A DNA stretch of 64,000 nucleotides from NCBI GenBank assembly GCA_019022495.1, contig JAFEKR010000060.1, positions 62,001 to 126,000 on the forward strand. Direction: 5' to 3'. A program made the translations under genes and the position numbers. Shown here piece by piece: positions 50,785 through 60,574 of this stretch. This DNA is from Epichloe hybrida (taxonomy: Eukaryota > Ascomycota > Sordariomycetes > Hypocreales > Clavicipitaceae). Within the stretch, counting starts at the first letter, position 1; every line of letters begins with the position of its first letter. The notes under the pieces are model-generated. The model was not told the origin of the DNA and searched no databases. It saw only the letters and a list, made by a program, of their open reading frames with translations.

Positions 50785-51186
50785 ATTACTATAGTATTCT
50801 TCTTACTTAGTATTTATAAATTTAAATAAAAAGGTAAAAAGTTATATAGTTATTACTTTCTCTTTTCTTACATTCTTATAAAATCTAGTTTTCTTAAAAG
50901 TAAGTTAGTAGGATTTAATTTCCTTATATAATATATAATCTTAAAATTAAAAGAATAAAGCTTATTAAGCATAGTTACTAACTTACTAGTAAGCTTAGGC
51001 TTTATAGCTAGGTACTTATAGTTTAGGTAATTTATAATAACTTTAATTATATAAGCTAAATAAGTAAGATAGTGTCTTCATATATAAAAAGCCTCTTAGA
51101 TAGCTAATAATTTGCTATTAGGTATTAAATATTATAATTTAATATTAGTTATTTCCTTAATATAAATATAACTAGGTACTAGTAAC

Positions 51187-52843
51187 TAGAGCATTGCATT
51201 ACAATACAATACATTACACAATACAATACATTAGAAATTTTACAATACAATACAATACATGTATTATTTGTATTGTTTTGTATTTTTTTTCTTTTTTTTT
51301 AGTATAAAGTTAAATTCCTTAATTATAAGTTATAATAAGGTATATATAGTTAATATAATAGCTTGTAATAGCTTGTAATAGCTTATAATAGCTTATAATA
51401 GCTTACAAATTTAAAAGCTATTAGTATTACTGTATTAGCTAGTATTCCTTTTAAATAAAAATCATATATCTAAGCATAAAAGCTATAGATAAATAACTAA
51501 TAGTTATAAGAACCCACTTATAGACCTATTTTTATTAAAAACTCTCTCTTTAAGTAAAGATTATAGTTTAAGTAAGAAAGCTATAGATAAGTTACTAATA
51601 GTTATAAGGACTCACTTATGGACTCATTTTTTTAAAAACCCTCTCTTTAAGTAAAGGTTATATATTTAAGTAAGAAAGCTATAGATAAGTTATTAATAGT
51701 TATAAGAACCCACTTATAGCCTATTTTTATTAAAAACTCTCTCTTTAAGTAAAGATTATAGATTTAAGTAAGAAAGCTATAGATAAGTTATTAATAGTTA
51801 TAAGAACCCACTTATAGCCTATTTTTATTAAAAACTCTCTCTTTAAGTAAAGATTATAGATTTAAGTAAGAAAGCTATAGATAAGTTATTAATAGTTATA
51901 AGAACCCACTTATAGCCTATTTTTATTAAAAACTCTCTCTTTAAGTAAAGATTATAGATTTAAGTAAGAAAGCTATAGATAAGTTACTAATAGTTATAAA
52001 GACCCACTTATGGACTCATTTTTTTAAAAACCCTCTCTTTAAGTAAAGATTATATATTTAAGTAAGAAAGCTATAGATAAGTTACTTATAGTTATAAGGA
52101 CCCACTTATAGACCCATTTTTATTTAAAACCCTCTCTTTAAGTAACGGTTATATATTTAAGTAAAAAAGCTATAGATAAGTTAATAATAGCTTATATATA
52201 ATTCTTTAAATTCTTTTTTTAGTTTATATAAGCTTTTCCTAGGTTTAAACTTAGGGTTTTTACTTTTCTTTTAAGTAAAAAAGATTAAAAAGTTAAAGTA
52301 ATTACTTATAATTATAATATAATAGTTATAAAGGTAAAGAACCTTTTATTAGAAAAATAAAAATCCTCTCTTTATAATAAGAACCTTATATATATAAATG
52401 TATTATTTCTAGAATTATAATCTTATTTATATATAATAATAAATAATTTCTTTAGGGTAAATATGTTAATTAAAGCTAGAAAAAACACACTAAAAAGGAT
52501 AAGAAATCCAAAAAAATAGATATTAAAGTTATAAAACCTTTATAATATAGTAAAAAAATCGCTTTATAAATTAGGCTTTTAATACATTATATTAAGCTAC
52601 TAAGTACCTATAATTAGCTTATTATTCTAAATTAAGTAAACGTTTATAAATTTTTAGATAAATAAGTAAATTATATTAAAAAATAAGAGTTTCTTAGTTG
52701 AATTCCTTTTATAATCTACTATATAATAGATATATTTAATACCCCACTTTTATTTTCCCCTAATAATACATAAGGCAATACAATATAATACAATATATCA
52801 AAGGGCCAAAAAATACAATACAATACAATACTACAATGCTCTG
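51187..52843. mobile_element. hAT-like element of a second family, containing a tandem array
   Basis: The termini are TAGAGCATTG (CAGAGCATTG after RIP) and CAATGCTCTG. Just inside are ACAATACAATACATTAC-type tracts. It splits the RNase H region of chromovirus copy 2. The immediate 8-bp flanks do not match. AGGTACTA does occur five bases outside each terminus (51,174-51,181 and 52,849-52,856), so the true ends remain uncertain. The interior holds a 98-bp tandem array and no coding frame. Confidence 0.65.
51450..52195. repeat. 98-bp tandem array, about seven units
   Basis: CTCTCTTTAAG recurs at 51,544, 51,641, 51,739, 51,837, 51,935, 52,033 and 52,132, a period of 97-99 bp. Each unit carries AAGCTATAGATAAGTTA and GAACCCACTTATAG-type blocks. 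Units 3 to 5 are nearly identical. Just before it, at 51,358-51,410, are shorter AGCTTGTAAT/AGCTTATAAT decamer repeats. Confidence 0.9.
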
Positions 52844-53324
52844 ATATAAGGTACTATTTAGATATTACTAACTATCATAAAGGGATTATTTTTAATTAGT
52901 AATATTATTATTATTATTTCTTTTTATTTACCTATATATTTAAATATAAGGTACCTTATTTTATTTTCTTTATAAAGCTATATTATAGTAACTATACCTT
53001 AAGTAAGTAACTTATTTTATAATTAAGGTTAATTATATATAAGGGAGATATTATATTAGAAGTATAAAGGTTAAAGATAGGATATTTATTAAAGTAAGTC
53101 TTTAAAGAACCTTTAAGCTATATAAATAATAAAAAGGCTAGCTAGCTATAAGATAGCTATATACTTATAAAGTAAGGTATTTATTAAAGACTATGTATAT
53201 TATTAGTGCTAGGTTAGAGATTAAAACCTATACGCACCTACCCCTAGCTAGTATCTATCTAGTAGTAACTATAATAGTCTTAGCTCTTACTTTGTTCTTA
53301 ACCTTTTAGTGCAAGCCGTGATAT
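52844..53324. other. gypsy-derived segments
   Basis: No gene is seen. Bases 52,844-53,089 probably continue the chromovirus pol. Bases 53,090-53,310 are the inverted copy of 2,700-2,910, the gag end of the G1 gypsy family, so part of that family is joined here. Confidence 0.5.
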
Positions 53325-54537
53325 AACTCTAATAACCTTAATTACAATTAGTTTAACCTAATTTTAGAAATACTAATAGGACTTACTTTTAAATAATATA
53401 TTGTAGTTACTATAATTATAATAATAACTCTAATAACCTAAATCATAATTAGTTTAACCTATTTTTCGTTATAATACTAGGACCCACTTTTAAATAATAG
53501 ATAAAAATAATTATAATAGCTCTAATAGCTCTAATAACCTTAATTCTAATTAGTTTAACTTATCTTTAAATAATAAATTATAGTTATTATAATAATTATA
53601 ATTAGTTTCATAGTATTACTATAATGTTAAAAAATATAAAAGAGAAAGGAATTTTATGTTATTAATATTTTAAAAAACCTTAACATACTAAATAACTAAA
53701 AAGTCTAGCTTTTTCTATAGTAATTTACTTATACTTACTAGTATTTATATTATATTTATTTAGAAGTTATTTATTTATAATTAAACTTTAACACTCATAA
53801 TATTAAGAGCTATATAAGTAATATAACTATATGTAATATTAGTAATATAAGTAATATTACTAATATTACTAATATAAGTAATATAAGCTAATATAAGCTA
53901 TTATAAGCTATTATAAGCTATTATACGCTATAATAAGCTATTCCTATTAAGTTTATTAGTAGTTTATTTTATTTAATTACTTTAGTTTAAGTTTCTTTTT
54001 TACAAAAAGCACTAGTAATAATTTATAGAAAGATAAAATAATTAGTAGTAATAGTAAATAATATAATAAGAAGGTTTTTCTTAAAGTTATATTGGTATAA
54101 TAAACTAGTAAGTATAATAGTGTTCTTAAAAAGTTATAATATTATATATAACCTTAGTTATAGCAATATCCTTAAAATAATAGAATATTATAAATTAGAT
54201 AACTAATTAGATAAAATAGGTAATAATAAAACCTTCTATATTACTAGCTTTCTTTTAATCTATATAATAAGCTTAGCTAATAAAAAAGCCCACTTTTTTT
54301 TCTATCTAACACTCCATTTGTAGTGTTTGTAGTTAGTGTAGTTTGTAGTGTAGTGTAGTTTATAGTGTAGTAACTACACTACACTACAAATACTACACTA
54401 CACTACACATTGTAGTGCAATACTCTAGCAGGAGTACTAGTACTAGCTGTATATAGAGCTAGCTAGTGTATATCATATATATATATAGTTAGTGTAGTTA
54501 GTAACTACACTAACTACACTACAAACAATACTCTGCT
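53325..54537. mobile_element. foldback hAT-like relic, copy 3
   Basis: The right part (54,010-54,434) matches the right arm of 5,555-7,398, ending TGCAATACTCTA, a RIP-altered TIR. A second terminus CAATACTCTG follows at about 54,528-54,537 after an unrelated ~90-bp piece, so two ends are stacked. At 53,327, 53,428 and 53,529 CTCTAATAACC marks a 101-bp tandem repeat of almost three units. The left terminus is not found. Confidence 0.6.
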
Positions 54538-54686
54538 TATAATACTCTATAACTATAACTACTACTCTTAATAGCACTTACTATAATTAGTATAGTCTAA
54601 GTAGCTTTATATAAGGTTATTAAAGTCCCTAATAATATTAATAATAACTTATATAAGCCTAGTATAAAATATTATTGATTATATAA

Positions 54687-55141
54687 TTTGTCGGGGGAAA
54701 AACAACACCCCAAAACGACGGAAAAGACGACGATAGTAATAATAACAAAAACGACGATATTAACAATGCTAACGATACTGACGAATTCAACGATATCGAA
54801 GCTAGAACCTAGATAACGGGATCTAGGTCTGCGATATTTGCGATCCATCGCGAGGATCCAAGCCGAAAGAGGTCTCTTTTTAATGTCAGGTCAAATTCAT
54901 CTTGTCAGGTTAAACACAATGCTAGGTTATCTTATCTATTAAACAATCCAAGCTAAAGGCAACAAAGGGAGAGTTAATTTTCTATAAAAGGGGAGGGAAT
55001 CTAGGGATTTTATCTAGCTAGATAGTCACATAACTAGGGATCCGATTGATCCGGCGATGCTGATAGATCCGATGATGCCGAGGTCTAGAGGCCTGTGGTC
55101 TTGTGAGAGAGGTCTTAAGAGGTCACAATTCTAGCCACATA
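54687..55141 (-). repeat. 3' LTR of family B copy 2
   Basis: It starts TTTGTCGGGGG and ends AGCCACATA on the plus strand. It differs from 57,152-57,606 by a few C/T and G/A changes only. AAAACAACACCCC near its start is shared with the family A LTR. Confidence 0.88.
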
Positions 55142-55193
55142 ACACCTCCACAACTGTTTTCCCTTTTCTAGCCCCTAGGAAAGGGAAAACAGT
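55142..55193 (-). promoter_or_regulatory. polypurine tract and hairpin, family B copy 2
   Basis: Read on the minus strand, a purine-rich TGGAGGTG-type tract adjoins the 3' LTR and is preceded by the palindrome 55,153-55,193 centred on TAGCCCCTAGG. Both match family A. Confidence 0.65.
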
Positions 55194-55329
55194 AACCAAA
55201 GAAAACAACAAAAAGGGGGAAAAGAGGGAAAAGAGGGAAAAGTAATACAATTATAAGATAAAAAAAAATTCGTGATTTTCAGGCCCCCCTACCCATCAAT
55301 CCATCAATCAAAAGGGTCATCAATCAAAG

Positions 55330-56350
55330 GGGTCGTCAGAGGTCTTGTCAACAGTCTGATCAATTAATTCGTAGCAGAAGACCTTTCTAACAGTCAGAGA
55401 CCTCTTCAATCGTCAGAGGAATCGTCAGTCAGAGGGATCTTCAACAGTCAGAGGGGTCGTCAGCGGGCGAAGACCTCATCAGAAGACCTTCTGTACATTA
55501 GATTCCCCTTCAAAAGTCAGAGGAATCATCAGTTAGAGGGATCTTCAACGGTCGGAGGCCTCGTCAGACAGTCGGATCAATTGGTCTGACAACAGAAGCT
55601 TTTGTCAACGGCAGAGGCCTCTTTAGAAGACCTTCTGTACATTAGATTCCTCGTTAATCATCAGAGAAATCGTCAGTTAGAGAGGTCTTTAACGGTCGGA
55701 GGCCTTGTCAGACGGTCGGATCAATTGGTCTGACGACAGAAGCTTTCGTCAACGGTCGGAGACCTCGTCAGAAGACCTTCTATCGGTCAGATTCCTCTTC
55801 AAAAGTCGGAGGAATCATCTGTCAGAGAGGTCTTCAACGGCCAGAGGGGTCGTCAGCGGGCGAAGACCTCGTCAGAAGACCTTCTCTTGGTCAGATTCCT
55901 CGTCAATTGTCAGAGGAATCATTAGTCAGAGGGATCTTCAAGGGTCGGAGGCCTCGTCAGACAGTCGGATCAATTGGTCTAACGACGGAAGCCCTTATCA
56001 GCATCAGAGGGATTATTAGTGATCAATCTAGCCTAACGGTCAGAGCCAGAATAACCGTAGGTCTGATTGGTTTGATCAACTAGTCAATCGTCAGACAGAG
56101 GGTTCGTCAACGGCAGAGGCCTCTTCAGAAGACCTTCTGTACATCAGATTCCTCTTCAAAAGTCGGAGGAATCGTCAGTCAGAGAGGTCTTCAAGGGTCG
56201 GAGGCCTCGTCAGCGGGCGAAGACCTCTTCAGAAGACCTTCTGACAGTCAGATTCCTCGTCAATCGTCAGAGGAATCATTAGTCAGAGGGATCTTCAAGG
56301 GTCGGAGGTCTCGTCAGACAGTCGGATCAATTGATCTGACAACGGACCTA
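55330..56350. repeat. degenerate internal repeat field of family B
   Basis: The interior is composed of shuffled short modules: CGTCAGAAGACCTTCT, GTCAGAGGAATCGTCAG, GGATCTTCAA and GTCGGATCAATTGGTCTGAC. They recur several times at irregular spacing. A 104-codon open frame (55,705-56,019, plus) crosses them, but its composition is simply the repeat modules. The same modules, more mutated and inverted, fill 39,360-40,740 in copy 1. Confidence 0.75.
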
Positions 56351-56639
56351 GCTGACGAAGGTCAGGTCAAAGGTCTGATCATGAAAGACCCGATTTATTG
56401 AGGTCGAAGTCGAAGGTCTAGATGCTTGCCTCCCCAACGGAAAGCTAAGCAAAACTAGGGTATTGAATCGGTTCGAGCTAGGGCAGGTCGGAAGGTCGAA
56501 AATCAGAAGAGAAGGTTGAATTTAGAAGGAAAGGTCGAAGCTAGAAACGAAGGTCGAAGCTAGAAGAGGTTGAAGCTAGAAAGGAAAGTCGAAAGGTCGG
56601 AAAAGGTCAAAAGGAAGGGTTTGACCTAGCTAACCCGGG

Positions 56640-57000
56640 CCAAGAGGGAAAAGGTCGTAACGGTCGCGATCATTTGATTTGACGAATCCGATGATTTTGA
56701 TGATATCGGACAAGTCCGATGACCTTGATTAAATGATCGGAATGAAGGGATTTGATCTAGCTGCCCGGATCAAGGGGAAAAAGGTCGTACCGGTTCCGAT
56801 CAATCAATCTAACTGATCTGACGATTTTGACGATGTCAGATCAAATGATCGGATTGAAGGGATTTGATCTAGCTGCCCGGATCAAGGGGAAAAAGGTTGT
56901 AACGGTTCTGATCAATCGAACTGACTAATCCGACGATTTTGACGATGTCAGATCAAATGATCGGATTGAAGGGATTTGATCTAGCGACCCGGATCAAAGG
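56640..57000. repeat. 112-bp tandem repeat in family B copy 2
   Basis: TTTGATCTAGC recurs at 56,751, 56,863 and 56,975, exactly 112 bp apart, with a more divergent unit upstream from 56,620. Each unit carries GATCAAATGATCGGATTGAA and GATTTTGACGATGTCAGATC. Confidence 0.85.
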
Positions 57001-57151
57001 GAAAAGAGGTAAGAAGCTGCTGACGATTATAATAATCGTACGAAGGGATAACCAAAGGGGGAAATAACAAGAGAGGCAATGTCAGGAGGGGATTATCATC
57101 GAATTCAACGGCAGAAGGTCTGACAGGACCATTCCCCGTTTCTCCACTAGT

Positions 57152-57606
57152 TTTGTCGGGGGAAAAACAACACCCCAAAACGACGGAAAAGACGACGATA
57201 GTAATAATAACAAAAACGACGATATTGACGATGCTAACGATACTGACGAATTCAACGATATCGAAGCTAGAACCTAGATAACGGGATCTAGGTCTGCGAT
57301 ATTTGCGATCCATCGCGAGGATCCAAGCCGAAAGAGGTCTCTTTTCAATGTCAGGTCAAATTCATCTTGTTAGGTTAAACACAATGCCAGGTTATCTTAT
57401 CCATTGAACAATCCAAGCCAAAGGCAACAAAGGGAGAGTTGATTTTCTATGAAAGGGGAGGGAATCTAGGGATTTTATCTAGCTAGATAGTCACATGACT
57501 AGGGATCCGATTGATCCGGCGATGCCGATAGATCCGATGATGCCGAGGTCTAGAGGCCTGTGGTCTTGTGAGAGAGGTCTTAAGAGGTCACAATTCTAGC
57601 CACACA
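57152..57606 (-). repeat. 5' LTR of family B copy 2
   Basis: On the coding strand it starts TGTGTGGCTAGAATTG and ends CCCCCGACAAA. CTAGTGGAGAAACGGGG follows immediately, the same post-LTR block as in family A. Confidence 0.88.
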
Positions 57607-57610
57607 ATAA

Positions 57611-57902
57611 GTATATACTTAATAAGCTTACTAACTATAACTTTAATGCCTTAATACTAGAGATTTAAGATAAGATAAAGGCTAATGATAATATAGGAAT
57701 AGTTATATAATAATATACTTTATTATTATAAGATACCTTATATATTAATAATTAGCTTATATAAGTCTTTTAAGCTTAATTATTATTATAATTATAAGAG
57801 AGAGTTATAGTAAAAGTAATACTAAAGGTAAAGATAATTTAGCTAGGGTAAGGGGCAGTTAGGGATAGGGAGTAATTAGATACTTAGTATAGAGCTACTT
57901 AC
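57611..57902. other. AT-rich stretch without recognised content
   Basis: Bases between the family B element and the MITE are RIP-type AT-rich sequence. Nothing identifiable is seen. Confidence 0.4.
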
Positions 57903-57904
57903 TA

Positions 57905-58605
57905 TAGTGACAGGCCAAAAGTTTGCGACCACCCCCTCCAGTGCGAAAAAGGTCAGTTTAGGTGAGGCTTATAAGAAAAACAGTGTTAATAACACTATAA
58001 ATCCACACTATAATTTAAAATGCTTATTAATTAGAGCCCACTTATAAATAAGATTATTCTTAAAGTATAAATTTAGGATAAGTACCTTAATTATAAGTAT
58101 GTAAAGAAATTAGGGTTATAGTTATTGATTAAAAATAATTAAATACTTTTAAAAATAATTAAAACTTACTATTTTTTACACAGTATAGTAAAACTAGCTA
58201 TTTACTATATTTTAAGAAATATCTATTTAAATAACTAAAATAGTTAGAAAGTTAATTTTTTATAAACTATATAAAGTTACTATAATTTCAACTTTTTATA
58301 TATAAATTCTTATTATACTATTATTTCCCTATTAGTAGTTAAGCTTTAAAAATATTAATATTTTACTTTTTAAGCTTTTTTTATAATAGTTTATAAAAGT
58401 AATTAAAATAGTAAATAGTAAATAATTAAGAATTATATAATTTTAAATTCTAATAAATATATTTTCTTTATAAGTAAATAAACATATTTACTTTTTATTT
58501 TATTTATACTTATAAGTACTTATTATTAATATGTAAAGTATATTAGATTTAGAATCCACTAAATTTTGCCCTAAAGGGTGGTCGCAAACTTATGTTACAT
58601 TACTG
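57905..58605. mobile_element. Tc1/mariner-type MITE, 701 bp
   Basis: The terminal inverted repeats share AAGTTTGCGACCACCC inside a ~30-bp end: the right end, inverted, reads CAGTAATGTAACAT before it and the left reads TAGTGACAGGCCAA. Both flanks are TA (57,903-57,904 and 58,606-58,607), the duplication of Tc1/mariner elements. The interior is AT-rich with no coding capacity. It is the last transposon before the compositional change. Confidence 0.8.
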
Positions 58606-59885
58606 TATATAATTTACTATAGGTAGCTAGTATTAGTTATTGCAGCTACCTTAGCCACATTTAGGGGTGCTATTTACGCTTACGCGTTTGCTTGATAACC
58701 ACGCCCCTTTTCCCCTTTCCCCTCATCCCCGTCAGACGAATCAATGAGGGCAATTCACATGATGTACTAACTTTGTCGGACATGGGTCATGGATGATTTG
58801 AGAAGGGATGAGCATGTTGCAGTAGCTGCAACGAACAAGTTAGGCTCAATTCCATGGAAGTCGTCAGATGGTGCCCCATTCTAGGCGGCTGAAAGAAATG
58901 CGGGCATTTCCGACAAGGAAGCTTGTTCTGGACGGGGGTTATTACACCGGCCTTTAGCTGACAGACAGACAGACAGACAGACAAGCGAAGCACAGAGATG
59001 AACAGGCGTTCTAGCGGTACCCCGCAGACGAGGCCGAGTCAAGCACACTAAATCGCGGGAACGCGCATGCAGCAAGGCAAGGGCGTTCCAGCAGACGAGA
59101 CGAACGGGACGAGCGGGAATGCAAGCCAAGAGTAATAGTATCCAAGAGTTGATCAAGCGGGTATTATTAGCTCAGATTGATGATGAAAGGATGAAAAAAA
59201 GGTGTCAGTCTGTTGAAACAATGAGCCGCAGTGGGTCGTGCCGACTCGATCAGCAAAGCATGAAACCAACGGTTTGTGTGCTTGTTTGTTGGGGGTTTGT
59301 TCCTTCATTTCCGGGGCTGTGCAAGCCTTGAACCAATGAATGAGGCGCGGATCGATGCCGCCCTCCTTGTGCCCCGTCGTTCGACATGGAAGCTGGCGCT
59401 GGCCCCTGCAAGTCGGCAGTACAAGTAAATCCGTACAACAGACAAACAACCTGCATGCTTGATTTGCTGCGCGCATGCGTCGTGACGCCGGGAAACAAAA
59501 CATGGGAAACACTGACTCTTGATTGTTTCTTCCGATCCACCCGAATGTCCTACCACCAACGAACATCCTTTCTTGGGGGATTTGCCCATGCGCGGGTTGC
59601 AGCGCGGCGCAGCCCCCTTTCCTCGTTCGCCTCGACTCTAATATACATATATGTGTGCATTTTGCCAGCCCATTCCCCGCGCGTTGTTGTCCGTCCGCCC
59701 AAATTGCTGATGAAATCACAACCCACCTCATTTGACAACCCGCCCAACGCGAAAACCCCCAACGCCAACAACCACCCAACGGAAGCCGTCCACACGTATC
59801 TTTTCCCCCTTTCTTCCACGGAGAAACGAGAAAGAAAAAAAAAAAAAAAAAAAAAGAGAGAGAGGGATTCTAGCTCTCATTCATC
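58606..59885. other. compartment boundary and SOD upstream region
   Basis: Up to about 58,660 the sequence is still AT-rich; after that it has balanced base use. No convincing gene is seen although long chance frames overlap on both strands. A (GACA)n run lies at 58,960-58,983, ATATACATATATG at 59,641-59,653, and a purine run of about 21 A followed by GAGAGAG at 59,832-59,868, just before the SOD start codon. These are plausible promoter/leader features of the SOD-like gene. Confidence 0.5.
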
Positions 59886-60574
59886 ATGCGCTTGTCAACC
59901 TTTCTCGTCGCTGGCTTCTCCGCCCTCTGCGCCGCCCACACCCAGGACGCACCCGAGACTGGGAACAATCCCAACGTCATCTACCAGGCTACCTTGCCCA
60001 AGGACGCCTTTTTCCACGGAAACCTCAATGGCAACGTTCGCGGATCTGTGCGTGCCCAGCCCGGTCCGGACGGCAAAGGCGTCAAGTTTGACGTTCACTT
60101 TGAAAACTTCCCTAACCCCAAGGAAGGGGGCCCATTCAGTACGATTCCCCCCCCCCCCGCCTTGGTTCACCTCTCTCATTCAGCCGTCATCAACCCATGC
60201 CATGCAACTTTTGAGAGAGAGAGAGAGAGACGGCATTTGCTAACACATGTCCCGCAGTCTACCATATCCACGTTGCCCCCGTGCCCGCCAGCGGCAACTG
60301 CACCGAAACCCTCGCCCACCTTGACCCCTACAAGCGCGGCGAAGATCCCCCTTGCGATGTGTCGAAGCCTCAGACATGCCAGGTCGGTGACCTGAGTGGC
60401 AAGCACGGCAAGATTATGCAGGATCCCTTCCGCGTCCAATACGTCGACCCGTACGCCTCGTTGGCCGAGGGAACGCCGGGCTTCTTTGGCAACAGGTCTA
60501 TTGTTGTCCATTTCGGGAACAAGACGAGAATCACGTGCGCCAACTTTGAGCCAGTGAATGGGTGTCCTGTGTAA
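59886..60574 (+). CDS. secreted Cu-only superoxide dismutase-like protein
   Basis: Two exons, 59,886-60,138 and 60,258-60,574, join in phase (TTC A|TC TAC) across a 119-bp GT-AG intron to give 189 residues. Residues 1-17 form a signal peptide (MRLSTFLVAGFSALCAA). The fold has the Cu/Zn SOD landmarks: H87-I-H89 and H169 as Cu ligands, H105 as the bridging-type His, and C99 paired with C178. R175 sits three before C178, as the active-site Arg does in SOD1. The SOD1 Zn ligand His80 aligns with Gln126 in QVGDL, and the loop between H169 and R175 is only five residues long, so the electrostatic loop is missing. Both are marks of fungal Cu-only SODs that disproportionate extracellular superoxide. 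NCT, NRS and NKT are possible N-glycosylation sites. No GPI-type tail follows, so it is probably released rather than wall-anchored. Confidence 0.85.
60139..60257 (+). other. intron of the SOD-like gene
   Basis: The donor is GTACGA and the acceptor CCCGCAG. The intron contains a run of C at about 60,147-60,158 and a GAGAGA tract at 60,213-60,230. Removing it joins GGPF to YHIHV exactly at the conserved copper motif. Confidence 0.8.

Larger units (their letters stand above)
45971..51181 (-). mobile_element. chromovirus remnant copy 2, with nested inserts
   Basis: Read on the minus strand, RNase H lies at about 51,170-50,790 (NSKLLAI, RHYL, then FNFKIIYYIRKLNP). Integrase follows at 50,266-48,873, and the GPY/F module and chromodomain at 47,812-47,440. 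The gypsy frame is interrupted twice: by a 518-bp TRIM (50,267-50,784) between RNase H and integrase, and by a retroposon-like insert (47,824-48,860) before the GPY/F module. The segment 46,335-47,420 repeats 35,691-36,690 inverted. Bases 45,971-46,330 match nothing else here and show no gene. The RT and gag parts upstream are missing. RIP stops are frequent. Confidence 0.75.
54687..57606 (-). mobile_element. gag-pol-less LTR element, family B copy 2 (young)
   Basis: This is a complete element with two nearly identical 455-bp LTRs (54,687-55,141 and 57,152-57,606) and a perfect 4-bp duplication ATAA (54,683-54,686 and 57,607-57,610). By analogy with family A the RNA strand is minus. The interior has a short leader, a region of 112-bp tandem repeats (56,640-57,000), purine-rich GGTCGAAGCTAGAA repeats and a ~1-kb field of degenerate GTCAGAGG/CGTCAGAAGACC repeats. 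The longest frame (minus, 56,981-57,313, 110 codons) starts in the LTR and is not recognised. It is the least RIP-mutated transposon in the block. Confidence 0.88.

Noticed and set aside
51450..52195. CRISPR array
   Set aside because: The units are contiguous 98-bp tandem repeats without spacers, in a eukaryotic genome and inside a transposon.
51174..52856. AGGTACTA as target-site duplication of the second hAT-like family
   Set aside because: The matching octamers lie five bases outside the recognised termini on both sides, and the extra bases do not match each other. Kept only as a possibility.
1..58650. Centromere
   Set aside because: A gene-free AT-rich repeat block this size would suit one, but nothing in the sequence separates it from pericentromeric or subtelomeric heterochromatin. 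CENP-A mapping would be decisive.
59153..59779. 208-codon open frame on the minus strand upstream of the SOD-like gene
   Set aside because: It overlaps several other long frames, has no domain, signal or splice context, and lies in the likely promoter. The composition looks like non-coding GC-balanced DNA.
59386..60243. 285-codon plus-strand frame across the SOD start
   Set aside because: It is out of frame with the conserved SOD sequence, includes a long Lys run from the A tract, and runs through exon 1 and the intron.
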